Below, piece by piece: positions 1-7,314 of a DNA stretch of 12,505 nt. The notes under the pieces are model-generated. The model was not told where the DNA came from. It did no database searches and worked only from the letters and a program-made list of their open reading frames with translations. The translations under genes and the position numbers were made by a program. Positions within the stretch are counted from its first letter, which is position 1. Each line of letters opens with the position of its first letter. This DNA comes from Firmicutes bacterium UBA5388 (GTDB taxonomy: Bacteria; Bacillota; UBA4882; UBA10575), in assembly GCA_002409975.1 (NCBI GenBank), contig DHOO01000114.1, positions 1 through 12,505 of the forward strand, written 5' to 3'.

Positions 1-13
1 CAAAATCCGGCGC

Positions 14-36
14 TTCACCCCAGCGCGCCGGGGAGC
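14..36. repeat. Degenerate third copy of the GC-rich hairpin part of the lptC-flanking repeat
   Basis: This stretch (TTCAC followed by a CCCAGC..GCCGGGG hairpin-like core and AGC) lines up with the second half of the repeat at 764-818, but lacks the conserved 28-base first half. It is itself overlapped by a 7-bp inverted repeat (7-13 with 25-31). It may be a truncated copy or a chance similarity of GC-rich sequence; the match is short. Confidence 0.3.
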
Positions 37-70
37 ATCCTTGCCAACAATCCGGCAAATACTGCTATGG

Positions 71-127
71 CTCGTCGCAATTTTCATTCTTTCACGTGCG
101 CGGGCGGTAGCCGGCGTGAGCGACTAC
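71..127. repeat. Interspersed repeat, copy 1 (downstream of lptC)
   Basis: A 57-bp unit that is repeated in the same orientation at 764-818. The first 29 bases (starting CTCGTCGCAATTTTCAT) match with one difference, the last nine (AGCGACTAC) are identical, and the middle 17-19 bases differ but are GC-rich in both. GTCGC near one end and GCGAC near the other are complementary, so the unit can close as a stem with the variable part inside. It is visibly richer in GC than the neighbouring genes. It resembles a small non-coding intergenic repeat family rather than a coding element. Confidence 0.7.
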
Positions 128-154
128 CCAGAAAGTATACTTTAGCTATACTAA

Positions 155-727
155 TCAGCGAAAAGACCATCTTGATTCGCCCGGGATAACGAGCCCACCT
201 TCTTCCGGTTTAAACCGAAACTCCTTAGCTCGAATCTTTAAGTCTTGATTCGTAACAAACAGATTGTTGCCAGTAATCTCTTCGCCGGAACGAGAATCCC
301 AACTTAACTCCTCGGCTTGAAGACTAAGTTCTCGTCCAGATAGAGTGGCTTCAGGAAAGAGGCGCAGCCAAGAAAAATCTTTGCCCATTTCCCCCTGGGC
401 CGCTTCTACCAAATACGTCTGACCACTAAGCGTATAATATTCTCCTTTTATTCCGGAAAGCAGACAAAGCCCATCTTCTTCGATCAGCTTCTCCACAGTT
501 AGTTTCCAGTTAAGTTTATTCGCCTGATCAACTAAGGAAATTTCAACGCCTTTAAATTGTGGCAAGTCTTTAGTAGTCTCAGCTTCCATTAATTTCTCTT
601 CACGAACGAGGGGAAGTAAAGCCACTGGTTTGCTTTTTGGCCGGAGAGAAGAAAATAACAAAAAGAAGAGCGCAGAAAGGAAGAGCAGACTAATGAGAGA
701 GACAGTATAGATCGTAGTTTTCTTCAT
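155..727 (-). CDS. lptC: LptC-like LPS export protein
   Basis: Likely the bitopic inner-membrane component of the Lpt machine, which passes lipopolysaccharide from the LptBFG transporter to the periplasmic bridge. The 190-residue length matches LptC (about 190). Residues 1-6 are short and basic, residues 7-27 form one hydrophobic helix, and the rest is a soluble beta-rich domain with repeated patterns such as GIKGEYYTLSG and NNLFVTNQDLKIRAKEFRF, as expected for the LptC/LptA beta-jellyroll fold. The ATG is preceded by GGAGAGGAG at good spacing. It is the last gene of the leftward LPS cluster, 133 bp after lpxI, and is flanked by the two repeat copies. LptA normally follows lptC, but nothing resembling it begins in the 154 bases left. 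The family assignment rests on fold pattern, length and context; LptC sequences are poorly conserved. Confidence 0.72.
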   Translation of the reverse strand: MKKTTIYTVSLISLLFLSALFFLLFSSLRPKSKPVALLPLVREEKLMEAETTKDLPQFKGVEISLVDQANKLNWKLTVEKLIEEDGLCLLSGIKGEYYTLSGQTYLVEAAQGEMGKDFSWLRLFPEATLSGRELSLQAEELSWDSRSGEEITGNNLFVTNQDLKIRAKEFRFKPEEGGLVIPGESRWSFR

Positions 728-763
728 TTCTCCTCTCCTTCTCTTCTTGCTTTTTAGTCGTAA

Positions 764-818
764 CTCGTCGCAATTTTCATCCTTTCACGTGCCCCAGCTT
801 GCCGGGGTAAGCGACTAC
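764..818. repeat. Interspersed repeat, copy 2 (upstream of lptC)
   Basis: A 55-bp direct copy of the unit at 71-127, lying between lpxI and lptC. Its variable centre is a clean hairpin with CCCC and GGGG arms (791-794 with 803-806), enclosed by GTCGC/GCGAC. Read on the minus strand, both copies contain ATG AAA ATT GCG ACG; here that reading frame stops after eight codons, so it is not a gene. The copy lies in the 5' untranslated stretch of lptC, where an RNA hairpin could influence expression. Confidence 0.7.
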
Positions 819-860
819 TTAACTGATATTCGCTCTGCTAGTAGCAAAAACCTTCTCACA

Positions 861-1685
861 TCACTTGTCAATGATGGTAAGATCATCTAAAGCAATAATC
901 GAAATCCCTTGTCTTTCCGCCTGTTCTAAAAATTTCTCCTTTTCCATAATAAAGGTTACTCCTGCCTGCACTGCTAAGACCCGGGCTTTGCTAGTAATTA
1001 ATGCTTTTAAAGTTGTCAGGCCAATTGCCGGCACATCAAACCTTAAATCTTGCTGCGGTTTTGCTACTTTTACCACAACGGCGCCATCACCACCTAATTG
1101 CCCGCCGCGTAAGATGGTCTGGTCAGTCCCTTCAACCGCCTCTACTGCTAGCACCATCCCCTTTTTTACCACCGCGCTCTGACCAATATCTAATCCTCCC
1201 ATTTCCTTAGCTATTTTATACCCTAACTTAACATCGTCTTTCTCCTGTTGATTTAAAGACGGGCCTGCTAGAAGACCTCTTTCGGGGATAAGATGAGTCA
1301 GAAATGTGGTCTGCTGCTCGACAATAATTCCCGCAGCTTCAAAATAACGGACAATCGCCAGTTGAATAGAGTCATCATTCTTTTTTTCTAACTTAGAAAA
1401 CAGGTTGATTAAATCCTGATCAATACCTGTTCCGGAAAACAAAACTTCTTTACTAACTTTACCCGCCATCACTAGTCTATTGACTTTATGATCAATAAAA
1501 AAGCGAAGAATCGAGCCTAGTTGTCCCAGGTTCTCCTGGCCGATAGTTAATCCTTCTTCTTTAAAAAGTTCAACATTATCAGCAAGGCAAAGAACCACCG
1601 GTTCAATCGCTGAATTCCTCATTCCTTTAGCTACTTCTAGGGGGAGTAACCCCTGTCCCGCCAAGATTCCCCATTTCATGATCAT
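861..1685 (-). CDS. lpxI: LpxI, UDP-2,3-diacylglucosamine pyrophosphatase
   Basis: Hydrolyses UDP-2,3-diacylglucosamine to lipid X and UMP in the cytoplasm, the step done by LpxH in E. coli. The 274-residue protein has the typical two-domain LpxI (DUF1009) layout. The N-terminal part starts WGILAGQGLLPL. The C-terminal part carries GLLAGPSLNQQEKDD (around residues 136-150), the EAVEGTDQTILRGG segment, and the highly conserved QDLRFDVPAIG block with D213, R215 and D217. The start could be the ATG at 1685 or the one two codons later at 1679: GGAGG lies 4 nt before the first and 10 nt before the second. In many genomes lpxB is adjacent; here the next gene is lptC. An intrinsic terminator sits between lpxA and this gene, so it may need its own promoter or read-through; I find no good promoter match in the 50 bases after the terminator. 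Confidence 0.93.
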   Translation of the reverse strand: MIMKWGILAGQGLLPLEVAKGMRNSAIEPVVLCLADNVELFKEEGLTIGQENLGQLGSILRFFIDHKVNRLVMAGKVSKEVLFSGTGIDQDLINLFSKLEKKNDDSIQLAIVRYFEAAGIIVEQQTTFLTHLIPERGLLAGPSLNQQEKDDVKLGYKIAKEMGGLDIGQSAVVKKGMVLAVEAVEGTDQTILRGGQLGGDGAVVVKVAKPQQDLRFDVPAIGLTTLKALITSKARVLAVQAGVTFIMEKEKFLEQAERQGISIIALDDLTIIDK

Positions 1686-1738
1686 TTCCCCTCCGTCTGC
1701 TCTCTTGTCTTGTACATCCCAATATTAATCAATGTAAC

Positions 1739-1763
1739 AAAAAGACTAGACTTTTGTCTAGTC
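1739..1763 (-). terminator. Intrinsic terminator between lpxA and lpxI
   Basis: Read leftward this is GACTAGAC, a four-base loop AAAA, GTCTAGTC, then five T. The 8-bp stem is perfect, the loop small and the T tract immediate, so it looks like a real rho-independent terminator 24 bases after the lpxA stop codon. It would reduce transcription into lpxI and lptC. Confidence 0.75.
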
Positions 1764-1787
1764 CTAACATCCCACTTTCTAACTTTT

Positions 1788-2594
1788 TTAGCGGCAAATC
1801 CCCCGGTCAGCATTACGAAGAAAGCGGATAAAATGATCAATCTCCGCAGTCCCTTGTAAGGCATGCTCCATCTTTTCAATAGCTTCTTCCACCGAAAGGT
1901 TTGAGCGATAAAGAATCCGGTAAGCCTTTTTAATCTCATCTCGAACTTCCGGTGGAATGTCATTCCGCCTGAGACCAACAATGTTAATCCCGGCTACCCT
2001 CGCCGGATTACCATCGACGATAACAAAGGGGGGTATATCCTTCACAATTTTAGTACAGCCGCCAACCATCGCCATTTTCCCAACCTTAGTAAACTGATGA
2101 ATACCACATAAACCACCGATTACTACCCGATCTTCGACCACGACGTGACCGGCTAAAGCCGAACAATTAGACACAACAATATGATTTCCCACCTGACAAT
2201 CATGGGCAATATGGGTATAAGCCATGAACAAGTTCTGATTCCCAACCCTAGTCTCTCCCCCTCCGCCCTCAGTGCCTCGGCTAACCGTAACATTCTCCCG
2301 AAAGGTATTTCCATCTCCGATAAATAAATAGCTTTTTTCACCCTTGAACTTCAAGTCTTGTGGTTCACAGCCGATGGTTGCGCCATGATAAAACTTATTA
2401 TTATTACCAATTTTCGTCCAGCCATCAATAATAACATGAGGCCCCACTACACACCCATCACCTATTTCAACATTCTCACCGATAATCGCATATGGTCCAA
2501 TAACTATGTTTTTTCCCAATTCAGCACCAGCATAAACAATAGCAGTTTCGTGAATCTCTCTTAAAGGAATTACCTTGTTTTCCACAACTTTCAT
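1788..2594 (-). CDS. lpxA: LpxA, UDP-N-acetylglucosamine acyltransferase
   Basis: Transfers a 3-hydroxyacyl chain from ACP to the 3-OH of UDP-GlcNAc, the first step of lipid A synthesis. The protein is 268 residues (E. coli 262). Residues 14-190 or so are left-handed beta-helix hexapeptide repeats, beginning IHETAIVYAGAELGKNIVIG. The catalytic histidine lies in YTHIAHDC (H131, with H128 beside it), followed by LAGHVVVED, IGGLCGIHQF and MVGGCTKIVKDIPPFVIVDGNPA, all diagnostic of LpxA rather than LpxD. The helical C-terminal region starts near GLRRNDIPPEVRDEI. The ATG has an AAGGAGG seven bases upstream. About 13 extra residues precede the usual family start. It follows fabZ by 68 bp; the gap is very AT-rich and contains TATGAT (leftward) without a convincing -35. 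Confidence 0.96.
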   Translation of the reverse strand: MKVVENKVIPLREIHETAIVYAGAELGKNIVIGPYAIIGENVEIGDGCVVGPHVIIDGWTKIGNNNKFYHGATIGCEPQDLKFKGEKSYLFIGDGNTFRENVTVSRGTEGGGGETRVGNQNLFMAYTHIAHDCQVGNHIVVSNCSALAGHVVVEDRVVIGGLCGIHQFTKVGKMAMVGGCTKIVKDIPPFVIVDGNPARVAGINIVGLRRNDIPPEVRDEIKKAYRILYRSNLSVEEAIEKMEHALQGTAEIDHFIRFLRNADRGICR

Positions 2595-2662
2595 CTGGGG
2601 GCCTCCTTACCCAAATAACATTTTAATTTATCATATTTTTTCTTAAAAAAGTTTTTCAGTAA

Positions 2663-3085
2663 TTAACACCCTAAAACAAACATTAACTCCGCTTCGGCTA
2701 CCACCTCACCATCAACAGTCGCGCTACCTTTCGCTCGACAGACATTACCTTTGACCCGCAGGATCTCAACCTCTAAATAAAGCTGATCTCCAGGGACTAC
2801 CGGCCGACGGAAACGGGCTTTGTCGATCCCAGTAAAAAAGGGGACTTTCCCCTTATGCTCATCTTCAATTAACAAAGCCAGCCCTGCAGCCTGAGCCATA
2901 CTCTCTATAATCAATACCCCTGGCATCACAGGACGTTGTGGAAAATGCCCAGTAAAATACTCTTCATTGTTAGTAACATTCTTCAAGGCGGTAATTTTCT
3001 TTAATGGTTCGATGGTAATTACTCGATCCACTAATAAAAAAGGATACCTATGAGGCAATAACTCCTTAATCTGATTAATCTCCAA
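2663..3085 (-). CDS. fabZ: FabZ, 3-hydroxyacyl-ACP dehydratase
   Basis: Dehydrates 3-hydroxyacyl-ACP in fatty acid elongation. It competes with LpxA for the same 3-hydroxyacyl-ACP pool, which is why fabZ often sits with lpx genes. The 140-residue hot-dog-fold protein has LLPHRYPFLLVDR at residues 9-21, the catalytic H47 in TGHFPQRPVMPGVL and E61 in IIESMAQAAG, all at the usual spacing. The start is TTG at 3085. Its Shine-Dalgarno AAGGAGG lies inside the last codons of lpxC, seven bases away, and only two bases separate the lpxC stop from this start, so translation is likely coupled to lpxC. Confidence 0.97.
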   Translation of the reverse strand: MEINQIKELLPHRYPFLLVDRVITIEPLKKITALKNVTNNEEYFTGHFPQRPVMPGVLIIESMAQAAGLALLIEDEHKGKVPFFTGIDKARFRRPVVPGDQLYLEVEILRVKGNVCRAKGSATVDGEVVAEAELMFVLGC

Positions 3086-3087
3086 AC

Positions 3088-3933
3088 TTAAACCTCCTTA
3101 CTTAATTCGCTTTGAAGCTTTAAAACTAACTCCAAGTCAAGCTTATGACCGGAACGAAGACCAATAATCTCTCCCTCGATTGGACCGAGAAGATAAAGAT
3201 CACCTAATATATCAAGAATTTTATGACGAACTATTTCATCATTATATCTAAGTTCATTTAAATAGGAATCCTCACCAACCACCACCGCCACATCCATATT
3301 TCCTCCCAAAGCTAGCCCCTGCTTACGTAAAACTTCAATTTCCTGAAAGAAAGCGATGGTTCTAGCCGCAGCCAGCTTTTTTTGGAAATCCTCTGGGGTG
3401 ACAAGATACTGCGCAAACTGGTCGCCTGTTACTTTATGATCTGAAGTAAAACAATAACTTATTCGTAAACCCTCTCCAGGTAAAGCAATTAAATAAGAAC
3501 GAGGATCACTGCCATCAGCTACCCAGACCGGAGAGGTTATCTTCCGTACTATTCTTGGTTTCTCTTGGACAGCCAGGCCAACCTGGAGAATTCTCTCCAC
3601 AAAATATTGGGCGCTACCATCTCCTAATGGTATTTCAGGACCATCGACTTCAACCAGAAGGTTGTCCACTCTCAATCCATGAAAAGCAGCCATTAGATGT
3701 TCAATGGTTTGGATCCGCCATTCGTTAGTTCCTAGGGTCATACTTTTCATCGTGTCAACTATATTCTCTGGTTTAGCCGCCAAAATCGGTTTTCCTGGCA
3801 GATCAACGCGTCTAAACAAGACTCCAGTATCAACTGGTTGGGGAATGAGATTAAGGGCAACCACTTTCCCGGAATGTAAGGCCTGACCGACAATAGAAAT
3901 CTTATTCTTCAAAGTTTGTTGAAAACCCTTCAA
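3088..3933 (-). CDS. lpxC: LpxC, UDP-3-O-acyl-N-acetylglucosamine deacetylase
   Basis: Zinc-dependent deacetylase and committed step of lipid A synthesis. At 281 residues it is a little shorter than E. coli LpxC (305). Key residues are in place: GQALHSG at 16-22, TIEHLMAAFHGLRVDN at 76-91 with E78 and zinc ligand H79, and RHKILDILGDLYLLG with zinc ligands H237 and D241. H263 in LRSGHKLDLEL is the usual catalytic histidine. The start is TTG at 3933, supported by GGAGGGG about seven bases upstream and by the alignment of the N-terminus with family members. It begins 52 bp after the ABC ATPase gene and has its own candidate extended -10 promoter, so the lpx genes need not depend on the upstream pair for transcription. 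It is not fused to FabZ, unlike in Bacteroidetes. Confidence 0.97.
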   Translation of the reverse strand: MKGFQQTLKNKISIVGQALHSGKVVALNLIPQPVDTGVLFRRVDLPGKPILAAKPENIVDTMKSMTLGTNEWRIQTIEHLMAAFHGLRVDNLLVEVDGPEIPLGDGSAQYFVERILQVGLAVQEKPRIVRKITSPVWVADGSDPRSYLIALPGEGLRISYCFTSDHKVTGDQFAQYLVTPEDFQKKLAAARTIAFFQEIEVLRKQGLALGGNMDVAVVVGEDSYLNELRYNDEIVRHKILDILGDLYLLGPIEGEIIGLRSGHKLDLELVLKLQSELSKEV

Positions 3934-3968
3934 TAAAACCCCTCCGACACAAAAAAATTACTCGTTTT

Positions 3969-3977
3969 AGTATACCA
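3969..3977 (-). promoter_or_regulatory. Candidate extended -10 promoter for lpxC-fabZ-lpxA
   Basis: Leftward sequence TGGTATACT, an extended -10 (TGn plus TATACT), in the short gap between the ABC ATPase and lpxC. No good -35 is present at 17 bases, which is tolerated with an extended -10. A start near 3962 would give a leader of about 30 bases containing a seven-T run and the lpxC Shine-Dalgarno. Confidence 0.45.
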
Positions 3978-3985
3978 TGTTTCAT

Positions 3986-4738
3986 TTAATTTTTTAATAG
4001 TTTTTTATATTTTTCGCCAATTTCCGACCTAGGGGCGGCGAAAACCGTTTCTGGCTTTCCTTCTTCAACAATTTCACCTTGATTCATCAGCAAAATCCGG
4101 TTGGCCGCTCGATGAGCAAAACCAACCTCATGGGTAACCACTAACATGGTAGTATCTTTACTATTCACTAACTCCTCCATAATCTCCAAAACCTCTCCCA
4201 CTAGGATCGGGTCAAGCGCTGCTGTCGGTTCATCCCAAAGCATTAAGCGAGGCTCTAAGGCTAGAGCTCTGGCTATTCCCACTCTTTGCTGTTCACCACC
4301 ACTGAGTTCTCCTGGATGATTAAAAGCTTTGCTCTTTAAGCCAACCCGGGATAAAGCTTTGATCCCCCTTTCTTCTGCTTCGTTTTTAGATTGACCGTAT
4401 AGTCTTAACGCAAAAGAAACATTCTCCAAGACGTTTAATCTCTGAATTAAGTTAAACTGTTGAAAGACAAAGCCAATCTTCCTACGAACAATAGCTAGTT
4501 GTGAAACAGGAAGGCCTGTTACTTCCAGCCCGTCAAAGAAGATTCGTCCTTCATCTGGTTCTGTCAAGCGATTTATACACCGAACCAATGTCGACTTTCC
4601 ACAGCCACTAGGTCCCATTATAATTATCGTCTCTCCTGAAAAAAGCTTGAGATTAATTCCCTTTAAAACTCTTCTGCGGTGATATCTTTTTCCCAAGCCT
4701 TCAATTTTTAATAAAAGGCGCCCTTGTTCCCCGTTCAT
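3986..4738 (-). CDS. ABC transporter ATP-binding protein, polar-amino-acid (GlnQ/HisP) type
   Basis: Cytoplasmic ATPase of an ABC system, 250 residues. It has Walker A GPSGCGKST (42-50), Q-loop FQQFN (from 92), signature LSGGEQQR (145-152), Walker B with D169 and E170 in LMLWDEP, the D-loop ALD, and switch H203 in VVTHEVGFAH. The sequence around RCINRLTEPDEG and VVTHEVGF is typical of the polar amino acid family. However, no periplasmic binding protein or GlnP-type permease is present. Its start codon overlaps the stop of the upstream membrane protein gene (ATGA), and no clear Shine-Dalgarno precedes it, so the two are probably translated as a coupled pair and act together. The family name therefore should not be read as an amino-acid transport function. 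lpxC follows after 52 bp. Confidence 0.88.
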   Translation of the reverse strand: MNGEQGRLLLKIEGLGKRYHRRRVLKGINLKLFSGETIIIMGPSGCGKSTLVRCINRLTEPDEGRIFFDGLEVTGLPVSQLAIVRRKIGFVFQQFNLIQRLNVLENVSFALRLYGQSKNEAEERGIKALSRVGLKSKAFNHPGELSGGEQQRVGIARALALEPRLMLWDEPTAALDPILVGEVLEIMEELVNSKDTTMLVVTHEVGFAHRAANRILLMNQGEIVEEGKPETVFAAPRSEIGEKYKKLLKN

Positions 4739-7212
4739 TTCATCACCATCTTCCGTCTGTTAAGCATCTGCATTATACCCGGACGGCCGGCAGGGATTAT
4801 AATCTCCCGCATCACTGTGGTAAAAGAAAACCCCAGGGCATATCCAGCCACTACTTCCTCCATATTTAAATGATGGAATCTCTCCGCCTTCCAATAAAAA
4901 ATCATTCCTATTAAAGCCCCAACTACTAAAAAATACTGGCTTGTGAAGTAAGGAATATGCGCTCCCGACAGTTTAATCGTAGCCCACAACCAAACTGCGC
5001 CTAAACCTGCCGCATAGATCCAAGGCAAAAGACCACGATAAGCCGCAAGTCTGAACTCCTTCTTCCTTAGTGCGCTTACGTTCTCTCGGTAGGGAGCAAT
5101 CAGGTCCAGGTGGCAAAAAATCGCCAAAATTGGCGCCTGATCCTGTAAGAAAGCTAAGATCCCCATAATAATAACAGCTATAGCGGCAATTACCCCTCTT
5201 ACTTCTCCTAGAAGCCTACTGACCTCATTACGAACATCCGGTTGCAGCACTCCTGGTGGTAACGCTTGAATTCTTACCTGATCCGAAGCAAAGAATTCCG
5301 CGACCATTTGGGTGACTTCTTCTTTCTTATATCCCGCGTTCACGAATAGTTGCACTTTTTCTCCTGGTGTAACCTCGCCGCCTAAATAATTATCAAGTAA
5401 AGAAATGGTCTTTCCAATCTCCTCATCCTTTAATTTTGGGAGTGAAGACTTAATCATCTTTAATTCATCAATAATCATCATCAGGTTGGCCTCTTCCAGC
5501 GCGCCAAGATCGGCTTCGAGCGGATCTAAGCCCTGACGTAAAGCGGAGAAATCCAACTCCTCAAATTGCCGCAAGCTATCTGTTGTTAAACCAGTCAGCT
5601 CAGTTATGGTCTCAAAAGAACTACCCTGACCGCCAATTAAACTCTCCACTTTTGCTAACTGGTTGGCAAGTTTGGTCGTCTTAGCCTTCCATTCTAACAG
5701 GGTTCGGACTAAGGGGTTTAACCGGTTAAGGAAATCATCAAGCGCTTTGGCTTTACTCCTCAACTCTCCGAGCAGCCGTTCAATCTCCTGATCAACCCTG
5801 CCGACTTTTTGACCAAGATCGCCATAATAGCCGACATTTTGTGGAATAAAACCCAACCGAGTAATGGTTTGTATTCCTTCTAAACCACCAATGGCTTTTT
5901 CTAGTTGATTTTCCACCCATCGTAACCGTGCTAACTGATCAGCCATCTTTTGAAGCTCGGCGCCCGTTCCTTCCAGTAAAGCAGAAAGCCTTCTCATCTT
6001 TTGGAGATCAGCGGTTTCCGCTCCCGTCCCATTAATACTCTCCAAAGCAGCCTGGATTGTTTCAGCCGCGGTGAGCACTTGTCTAGCCTGAAATGGCAGA
6101 TCTTGAAAGGAACCTACCTGCCCCAAAAGATTAATCGACTCATCTAAAACAGCATCTAAGCGCTGTTTTGGACTATCAATAATAATATTCGCTACAACTT
6201 CCCCGACTTTTTTATCTTCCACTAATAAGCGGGCAGAGGGCTCGGAAAGAGCACTGGAATCTCCCTGGATAATTAAGCCCTGCATTGCTCCATCCTGCTC
6301 CGGAGAAGTAATCTTGATAATGACATCCCCAGATTTAACTAGCTCTCCCTTTTCCAAAGAGCGCTCTCCTCCTGCTCCGATCGCTAAAAGATCTCCCGGA
6401 TTAAGCAGCGCGCCGGCAGTCGGAATAACCTTAACTCGCCCCGCATAGGAAAGTAGAAATCTTTTCATCTCCGCCATGGTGATTATGAGAGCTTGTTGAT
6501 CGTCGGAACTCTGTCCAGGGGTGACATCTCTAATTAACGAGATTCCTCCCTTCCCGGCTAACAGATGGGCTAGGTTTCTTCCGATCTCAACAGCATTTTC
6601 CCCATTATATCCGGCAGGAAACCTTACTTCCAACAGACGGTAACTTTCAAGCAGACCACCCAGAGCCTTAGTAACCTTTTTTATATTAGCTTCCTTTTCC
6701 AGCAAAACAGCAATATTCGACCCGTCTTGAAAAGCAAAACGGACACCAGCTATCCTCTCTGCTTCTCTGATAAAAAGGTCAAGCACACCTCGAGGAAGCG
6801 CAGACAAAGTAACCCGTGGTTCGGTCATCAAGCTGAAATTACCACTCCCCGGAATATCCCGGAAATAATAATCTAAATTAGTATAAACCTCTTTAACACG
6901 ATATTTCGGGGCAAGTCCAACAAAGACCGCTGTTTTTCCGGCAACACTCACCCCTATTTTTAGCGTAGAACCAGGCGCCTTTTCCTGGATAATCTGACGG
7001 AGCCTAGAGACCGCTACCTCTTTCAAATCAGTACGGACTTGAAATAAAAGATCATACTCACCGACATCCCCTATTAACCCTTCTACCGTACGGGAAAAAT
7101 AGCGATCAGCCACCATCCCTGCGCCTGCTGCACAAAGAGAGGCTAAAAGAATACTGAGCAAGAACCAGACCAGTAAATCTTTAATAAATCCTTCGCGGAA
7201 GATACTTAACAT
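4735..7212 (-). CDS. Large membrane protein with coiled-coil ectodomain; putative ABC-system partner of unknown function
   Basis: I do not recognise a named family. The ORF extends to 7248, but the better start is the ATG at 7212, which has GGAGGAG five bases upstream; the first 12 codons would overlap a promoter. The resulting 825-residue protein has one N-terminal membrane helix (about 8-31) and a soluble region to about residue 665. A second hydrophobic helix lies at 674-689, with a further hydrophobic patch at 693-706. More helices lie at about 728-746 and 760-774, possibly 787-801, and the tail is basic. Residues of roughly 370-620 are rich in leucine, glutamate, lysine and glutamine in heptad-like order (for example AKVESLIGG, LEADLGALEEANLMM), suggesting long coiled coils. 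This layout of one helix, a large ectodomain, then a C-terminal helix bundle is like FtsX or MacB, which transmit ATPase motion to the periplasm rather than moving a solute. Coupling to the ABC ATPase gene supports a joint complex. An envelope or LPS-related role is inferred from location only. Confidence 0.75.
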   Translation of the reverse strand: MLSIFREGFIKDLLVWFLLSILLASLCAAGAGMVADRYFSRTVEGLIGDVGEYDLLFQVRTDLKEVAVSRLRQIIQEKAPGSTLKIGVSVAGKTAVFVGLAPKYRVKEVYTNLDYYFRDIPGSGNFSLMTEPRVTLSALPRGVLDLFIREAERIAGVRFAFQDGSNIAVLLEKEANIKKVTKALGGLLESYRLLEVRFPAGYNGENAVEIGRNLAHLLAGKGGISLIRDVTPGQSSDDQQALIITMAEMKRFLLSYAGRVKVIPTAGALLNPGDLLAIGAGGERSLEKGELVKSGDVIIKITSPEQDGAMQGLIIQGDSSALSEPSARLLVEDKKVGEVVANIIIDSPKQRLDAVLDESINLLGQVGSFQDLPFQARQVLTAAETIQAALESINGTGAETADLQKMRRLSALLEGTGAELQKMADQLARLRWVENQLEKAIGGLEGIQTITRLGFIPQNVGYYGDLGQKVGRVDQEIERLLGELRSKAKALDDFLNRLNPLVRTLLEWKAKTTKLANQLAKVESLIGGQGSSFETITELTGLTTDSLRQFEELDFSALRQGLDPLEADLGALEEANLMMIIDELKMIKSSLPKLKDEEIGKTISLLDNYLGGEVTPGEKVQLFVNAGYKKEEVTQMVAEFFASDQVRIQALPPGVLQPDVRNEVSRLLGEVRGVIAAIAVIIMGILAFLQDQAPILAIFCHLDLIAPYRENVSALRKKEFRLAAYRGLLPWIYAAGLGAVWLWATIKLSGAHIPYFTSQYFLVVGALIGMIFYWKAERFHHLNMEEVVAGYALGFSFTTVMREIIIPAGRPGIMQMLNRRKMVMK

Positions 7213-7233
7213 AATATCTCCTCCATGTTTACG

Positions 7234-7242
7234 ATTATAGCA
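7234..7242 (-). promoter_or_regulatory. Candidate extended -10 promoter for the membrane protein / ABC ATPase pair
   Basis: Leftward TGCTATAAT is a perfect extended -10. The -35 region 17 bases upstream is poor. A start near 7227 leaves a leader of about 15 bases that contains the GGAGGAG used by the ATG at 7212. This placement is the main reason for rejecting the longer start at 7248. Confidence 0.55.
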
Positions 7243-7260
7243 TATCATCCGCTACTAAGA

Positions 7261-7308
7261 AAAAGGTAATTACTGTTTCACAAGGAAAAGAAATTGCATA
7301 ATTACCTT
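7261..7308 (-). terminator. Terminator-like hairpin, leftward, distal
   Basis: Perfect 10-bp arms AAGGTAATTA (7263-7272) and TAATTACCTT (7299-7308), followed leftward by more T. The 26-base loop is long for a terminator and the stem is AT-rich, so it is weaker than the neighbouring one; together they could form a tandem stop just upstream of the promoter at 7234-7242. Confidence 0.35.
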
Positions 7309-7314
7309 AAGCTA

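Noticed and set aside
1..87. Open minus-strand frame from ATG at 87 running off the left edge (29 codons, starting MKIATSHS)
   Set aside because: The ATG and first five codons lie in the repeat, and the same frame in the other copy stops after eight codons. There is no good Shine-Dalgarno, and no signal peptide as LptA would have. More likely chance in GC-rich DNA.
134..152. Inverted repeat AGTATA/TATACT just after lptC as a terminator
   Set aside because: Only a 6-bp AT-rich stem with no T tract worth the name; too weak to call.
1682..1981. Minus-strand 99-codon ORF overlapping the end of lpxA and touching the start of lpxI with ATGA
   Set aside because: It overlaps lpxA out of frame for about two thirds of its length, runs through the terminator hairpin and has no recognisable protein pattern; the ATGA overlap looks accidental.
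2595..2662. TATGAT as a promoter for lpxA
   Set aside because: The sequence is almost all A and T, the -35 position has no TTGACA-like match, and the box is not of the extended type.
7213..7248. Longer start (ATG at 7248) for the large membrane protein
   Set aside because: The extra 12 codons cover the extended -10 promoter and the GGAGGAG Shine-Dalgarno that serves the ATG at 7212.
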